Source: Arthrobacter sp. ISL-72 (GTDB lineage: Bacteria > Actinomycetota > Actinomycetes > Actinomycetales > Micrococcaceae). From it: a stretch of 64,000 nt of DNA. The stretch spans positions 16,794-80,793 of the forward strand of contig NZ_JAGGPP010000021.1 of the NCBI RefSeq assembly GCF_018613755.1. Direction: 5' to 3'. A program made the translations under genes and the position numbers. Shown here piece by piece: positions 60,585 to 64,000 of this stretch. Under the pieces are notes generated by a model. That model saw only the letters and a list, made by a program, of their open reading frames with translations. It was not told where the DNA came from and did no database searches. Position 1 is the stretch's first letter. Each line of letters opens with the position of its first letter.

Positions 60585-60883
60585 ATGGCTGGTGAATATT
60601 TAACGGCTGCCGAAGAGGCGGCGTACGGGCGGTATGCTCATGAAGCTCCGGAACAGTCGGTGCTGGAGCGGTTTTTCTTCCTCGATGACTTGCATCGCGA
60701 GCTGGTGGCGAAGCGGAGGGGTGACCACAACCGGCTCGGGTCGGACTCCAGCTTGTGACCGTTCGTCATCTGGGTGCTTTCCTGGATGATCCCTTGGATG
60801 TTCCAACCGCTGTAGTCGATTTTATTGCGGTGCAGGTAGGCGTGGGCGATCCGTCGTGTGTAAAGCGTCGCAAACAGTCGTAA
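60585..60883 (+). pseudogene. Tn3-family transposase, N-terminal fragment with frameshift
   Basis: The plus strand reads MAGEYLTAAEEAAYGRYAHE, then LERFFFLDDLHRELVAKRRG and DHNRLG, the DUF4158-type start of Tn3 transposases. A one-base loss near 60737 (GGGTCGG for GGGTTCGG) shifts the frame; the next frame continues LQLVTVRHLGAFLDDPLDVP and VQVGVGDPSCVKR. Similarity ends near 60870. The remaining ~850 residues are absent, so the transposon was cut off here. Confidence 0.85.
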
Positions 60884-61467
60884 CCATTGCAATGGGCGGA
60901 CACGGCATTCTTTACACTTCTGACCTGCGGAAACGTTCAGCACCCAAACATGTAAAACGAACGAACGATTTCGCGACATCCCCCGGCATCAGTTGGTCGC
61001 AACGCGCGACCGGGCTCTGTCGCTGACGGGTCCTGCGAAAACTCGCACCGCAAGAACCGGCGTCGTCTTTGGGGCGGATCGGTGGTGACAGCGGGTTGCG
61101 CGTCGCCAGGTCCGGAGGGTGCCGGGCGACGACGGAAATGACGGGGAGTCCGGCGCCGGGACAACGTGCAGGTCCGTCCGGAACTCCAGCCGGATCAGCC
61201 GAGCCCGCCACGAGGGGAGGTTGGCAGGTGCCTGGGCGATGGCTTCAGCTCCCGCAGGCAATACATCCGCGCCGAGCGGAAAAACCCCCCGGTTTCCGGG
61301 GTCAACGGCCGTGCCGCGACACCCACCGCGGCCCCGTAGAGGGGTGAACTGTCGGCATCCTCGGGTTTGCACGTTTGTGCAGAACGCTTGAACATATTCC
61401 CGCCGTGTTTGAAGAATGAAAAGGAAGGCGCCCCAGAGCGCGACGGAAAAGCTGCGAGGGAGCAACT
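60884..61467. other. Gene-free stretch before glpD
   Basis: No protein gene is supported. It holds a small hairpin CCCCGG-TTT-CCGGGG at about 61287-61301 and the palindrome at 61368-61381 listed separately. The left part presumably includes the junction where the Tn3 remnant ends, but I cannot see a defined boundary. Confidence 0.5.
61368..61381. promoter_or_regulatory. Palindrome TGCAC-GTTT-GTGCA upstream of glpD
   Basis: Perfect 5-base arms with a 4-base spacer, 87-100 bases before the glpD start. Its size and position suit a repressor site for the glycerol genes (an IclR- or DeoR-type regulator would be usual), but no regulator gene is visible. Confidence 0.4.
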
Positions 61468-63225
61468 TTGAGCAAGCATGAATCCACCGGTGACCACAGT
61501 CCGGCCTCTTCCCGCACGACGGTTGAGAGTTTGCGTGAACGCCCCCGGGCGAAGGTGCTGATCATCGGCGGGGGCATCAACGGGGTTGGTACTTTCCGGG
61601 ACCTGGCGCTGCAGGGCGTGGATGTGGCCCTGGTGGAACGCGGGGACTACTGCCAGGGTGCGAGCGGCGCCTCGTCTCATATGATCCACGGCGGGATCCG
61701 CTACCTTGAAAACGGCGAATTCCGTCTCGTCAAGGAATCGGTCACCGAACGCAACGGGCTCCTCAGGCTCGCCCCGCACTATGTCAAGCCGCTGAAAACC
61801 ACCATTCCGATCTTCAGCACGTTCTCCGGCGTGCTGGCCGCCCCGTTGCGGTTCCTGACCCACAAACAGCACGGCACACCCAAGGAGCGGGGGGCCTTCC
61901 TGATCAAGATCGGGCTGAGCCTGTATGACTCGTTCTCGCGGGGCGGCGGTGCCGTCCCGCGGCACGAGTTCAAGGGACGCGCCCGGGCACTGGAGGAACT
62001 TCCCCGTCTCAATCCGGGCGTGAAATACACGGCCACCTACTTTGACGCGTCCGTGCACAACCCTGAGCGGCTCACCCTGGATGTCCTCCAGGACGGACAG
62101 AAGGCCGCCGGCTGCGGCAATGACACAGCCCGCGCCGCCAATTACGTCAGCGTCACCGGCATCGGCGACGAAGGGGTCCAGCTCCGGGACGAACTCACCG
62201 GGGAGCTGTTCTCCTTCATGGCCGATGTGATCGTGAACACGACCGGGGCCTGGGTCGACCTGACCAATGAGGCGCTGGGCTCGCCCTCCGTGTTCATGGG
62301 AGGGACCAAGGGATCCCATATCGTGCTGGATCACCCCGCACTGTTCGACGCCTGCCAGGGCAGCGAAATCTTCTTCGAACACACGGACGGCAGGATCGTC
62401 CTGATTTACCCCATGGGCGACCGTGTCCTGGTCGGCACCACGGACATCCGCGCGGACATGGCCGAGGACGCCGTCTGCACCGACGAGGAGATCACATACT
62501 TTTTCGACCTGATCAAACACGTCTTCCCTGACATCAGGATCACCCGGGAGAGCATCGTGTACAGTTTCGCCGGCGTCCGCCCGCTCCCGCGTGACGATGC
62601 CGAGCACCCCGGGTTCGTCTCCCGCGATTACCGCATTGAACGCCGCGACCGTGAAATCGCCGGCACCAACGTTCCGGTCCTGAGTCTTGTCGGCGGCAAA
62701 TGGACCACCTTCCGGGCCCTGTCCGAGCATATGACCAACGATGTCCTGACGATCCTTGGTCACAAACGGAAGATCTCCACCGCCAAGCTTCCCATCGGCG
62801 GCGGAACTGACTTCCCGCCCACGGAGACCGACATCCAGGCCTGGATCACACAGCACGTGTCCGATGATCTGGACGCCGCCCGCGTCGAAGGACTTCTGAC
62901 CCGCTACGGCACCCGTGCAACCGACGTCATCACGTACCTCACCGCCGGCGAGGACCGCGTCCTGCACTCGACGCCCGAGCTGAGCCTGCGCGAAATCGAG
63001 TTCATGGTCCGGCACGAGCAGATCGGACACCTAATCGATGTCCTCATCCGGCGCACATCCCTGGCCTTCCGGGGCATGGTCACCGCCGAACTCCTCACCG
63101 AGCTGGCCCAGGCCCTGGCGGGACCGCTCGGCTGGGATACGGCCCGGACGGCCCAGGAAATCACGCACGCACAAGACGTGCTGCAGCGTTTCCACGGGGT
63201 CCGGGTACAAAGCCAGATTTCCTGA
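61468..63225 (+). CDS. glpD: Glycerol-3-phosphate dehydrogenase (FAD)
   Basis: A 585-residue FAD enzyme oxidising glycerol-3-phosphate to dihydroxyacetone phosphate at the membrane. FAD-binding VLIIGGGINGVGTFRDL is at ~30-46, followed by GASGASSHMIHGGIRYLENGEF (~65-86) and the C-terminal LSLVGGKWTTFRALSE near 410. A ~125-residue C-terminal helical cap completes the usual length. TTG at 61468 is chosen because GAGGGAGCAAC precedes it and no in-frame ATG or GTG lies nearby. glpF follows. Confidence 0.94.
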   Translation: MSKHESTGDHSPASSRTTVESLRERPRAKVLIIGGGINGVGTFRDLALQGVDVALVERGDYCQGASGASSHMIHGGIRYLENGEFRLVKESVTERNGLLRLAPHYVKPLKTTIPIFSTFSGVLAAPLRFLTHKQHGTPKERGAFLIKIGLSLYDSFSRGGGAVPRHEFKGRARALEELPRLNPGVKYTATYFDASVHNPERLTLDVLQDGQKAAGCGNDTARAANYVSVTGIGDEGVQLRDELTGELFSFMADVIVNTTGAWVDLTNEALGSPSVFMGGTKGSHIVLDHPALFDACQGSEIFFEHTDGRIVLIYPMGDRVLVGTTDIRADMAEDAVCTDEEITYFFDLIKHVFPDIRITRESIVYSFAGVRPLPRDDAEHPGFVSRDYRIERRDREIAGTNVPVLSLVGGKWTTFRALSEHMTNDVLTILGHKRKISTAKLPIGGGTDFPPTETDIQAWITQHVSDDLDAARVEGLLTRYGTRATDVITYLTAGEDRVLHSTPELSLREIEFMVRHEQIGHLIDVLIRRTSLAFRGMVTAELLTELAQALAGPLGWDTARTAQEITHAQDVLQRFHGVRVQSQIS

Positions 63226-63383
63226 CGCACAGCCAGGCCACCATCAAAAGCCGGACTGCAGCTTTGGCGCGGATCCGGACTAGCACAGCGGGCCGGCGGG
63301 CGGAATGACGCCTGGCGCGCCCGCCCCCGACCGCCGGTCATCACCCGGGACCGGCCAGAACAGAACAATATGTGGAGTAAAAG

Positions 63384-63986
63384 ATGTCTCTTGGAATTAT
63401 CTTCCTGTCCGAAATATTCGGCACTGCGATGCTGACGCTGCTCGGCTGCGGTGTCGTCGCCAATGTTGCACTGAAGGGAACGAAGGGAAACAACGGCGGG
63501 TTTCTGATGGTCACCTGGGGCTGGGGCATCGCCGTCTTCGCCGGTGTGTTTATCGCAGCAAAATCCGGTGCCCACCTCAACCCGGCCGTCACGCTGGGTC
63601 TGATCCTCAACGGCAAGAAGGAATTCGTCCCCGGCATCCCGGTTGATTTCCTGTCGACCGTCACCTATTTCGGCGGAGAACTGACCGGCGCCTTCCTGGG
63701 CGCCGTCGTCTGCTGGCTGGCGCACAAGCAGCACTTCGACGCGGAGCCTCTGGCAGCCAGCCAACTGGCGGTGTTCTCCACCGGTCCGGCCATCCGCTCC
63801 ACCGGCTGGAATCTCGTCACCGAAATCATCGGCACCTTCGTCCTGGTCTTCGTCATCCTGACCTTCGGCGGCACGCCCTCCGGACTCGGACCGTTGGCGG
63901 TGGCCCTGCTGGTGGTCGGTGTCGGTGTTTCCCTCGGCGGGCCCACCGGCTACGCCATCAATCCGGCCCGTGACCTAGCGCGTTGA
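63384..63986 (+). CDS. glpF: Glycerol uptake facilitator (MIP family), probably 3'-truncated
   Basis: A 200-residue aquaglyceroporin. About six membrane segments and both pore motifs are visible: HLNPAVTLG (NPA 66-68) and AINPARDL (NPA 193-195). Family members normally continue ~40-50 residues beyond the second motif with ...ARDLGPR and a last helix; here the frame ends RDLAR-stop and the final sequence changes character after about 63974. GGAG lies 8 bases before the ATG. It follows glpD, so together they handle glycerol uptake and oxidation. Truncation would probably remove the last helix and impair function. Confidence 0.85.
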   Translation: MSLGIIFLSEIFGTAMLTLLGCGVVANVALKGTKGNNGGFLMVTWGWGIAVFAGVFIAAKSGAHLNPAVTLGLILNGKKEFVPGIPVDFLSTVTYFGGELTGAFLGAVVCWLAHKQHFDAEPLAASQLAVFSTGPAIRSTGWNLVTEIIGTFVLVFVILTFGGTPSGLGPLAVALLVVGVGVSLGGPTGYAINPARDLAR

Positions 63987-64000
63987 GTCGTAAATAACCT

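Noticed and set aside
61195..63030. A 611-codon minus-strand frame opposite glpD
   Set aside because: glpD is complete and conserved on the plus strand; the antisense frame has no ribosome site or family.

Overview
The window looks like chromosomal DNA of a high-GC actinobacterium, most likely Arthrobacter, Pseudarthrobacter or a close relative in the Micrococcaceae. This is inferred from base composition, frequent GTG/TTG starts, many ATGA/GTGA stop-start overlaps, and actinobacterial families (DUF3000, DUF6421, TIGR03085/mycothiol-dependent-type protein, Trp-operon membrane protein, HGxxPAAW protein, MT0933-like antitoxin, ANTAR regulator). No species marker such as rRNA is present.

Layout. 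1-6350 (+): an unknown gene pair and a small helix-hairpin-helix protein, then aldo/keto reductase, nucleoside hydrolase and an ECF transporter (S, T and a fused double ATPase) that together suggest nucleoside or nucleobase uptake and salvage. 6373-9970 (-): a two-gene beta-oxidation operon (thiolase, then hydratase/3-hydroxyacyl-CoA dehydrogenase) with a palindromic operator candidate. 9996-19809: mostly minus-strand housekeeping genes (RNase D-like, DUF3000, threonine aldolase, DUF6421+SDR, MsrB, YbaK, SufE, rhodanese) with one plus-strand hydrolase; ZapE diverges at 20051. 21187-22700: a small antitoxin-like protein, a five-tRNA operon (Gly-Cys-Val-Gly-Val) on minus and tRNA-Val(CAC) on plus, followed by a PD-(D/E)XK nuclease-like gene.

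23685-50609 is a dense biosynthetic block: def-fmt-rsmB-rpe, an FMN riboswitch controlling ribD-ribE-ribB-ribA-ribH, hisE-hisG-hisF, hisI, the trp cluster trpE-(two small membrane proteins)-trpC-trpB-trpA, lgt, gltBD, pyk and an ANTAR response regulator. Rpe feeds ribulose-5-phosphate, a RibB substrate; PRPP-consuming his and trp genes and the glutamate synthase that supplies amino groups lie side by side.

50816-52112 is a tRNA-Leu(CAA) followed by a tyrosine recombinase broken by two frameshifts, a relic of site-specific integration. ppsR and ppsA (PEP synthase and its kinase/phosphorylase) follow. From 55517 to 61467 the DNA is accessory and decayed: orphan small ORFs, an IS5-like fragment, a GT4 glycosyltransferase broken at a 7-bp repeat tract and by an amber codon, and nested mobile elements. 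A complete IS1182-type element with perfect 51-bp ends and a 4-bp target duplication lies inside an IS256-type transposase fragment, which itself abuts the end of a Tn3-type transposon. The window closes with glpD and a glpF whose 3' end appears to be cut off.

I do not see a clearly new multi-gene system such as a defence island or secondary-metabolite cluster. The best leads are the 7-bp repeat in the glycosyltransferase, the nested-transposon junctions, the nuclease-like gene behind the tRNA array, and the ECF/nucleoside hydrolase operon.
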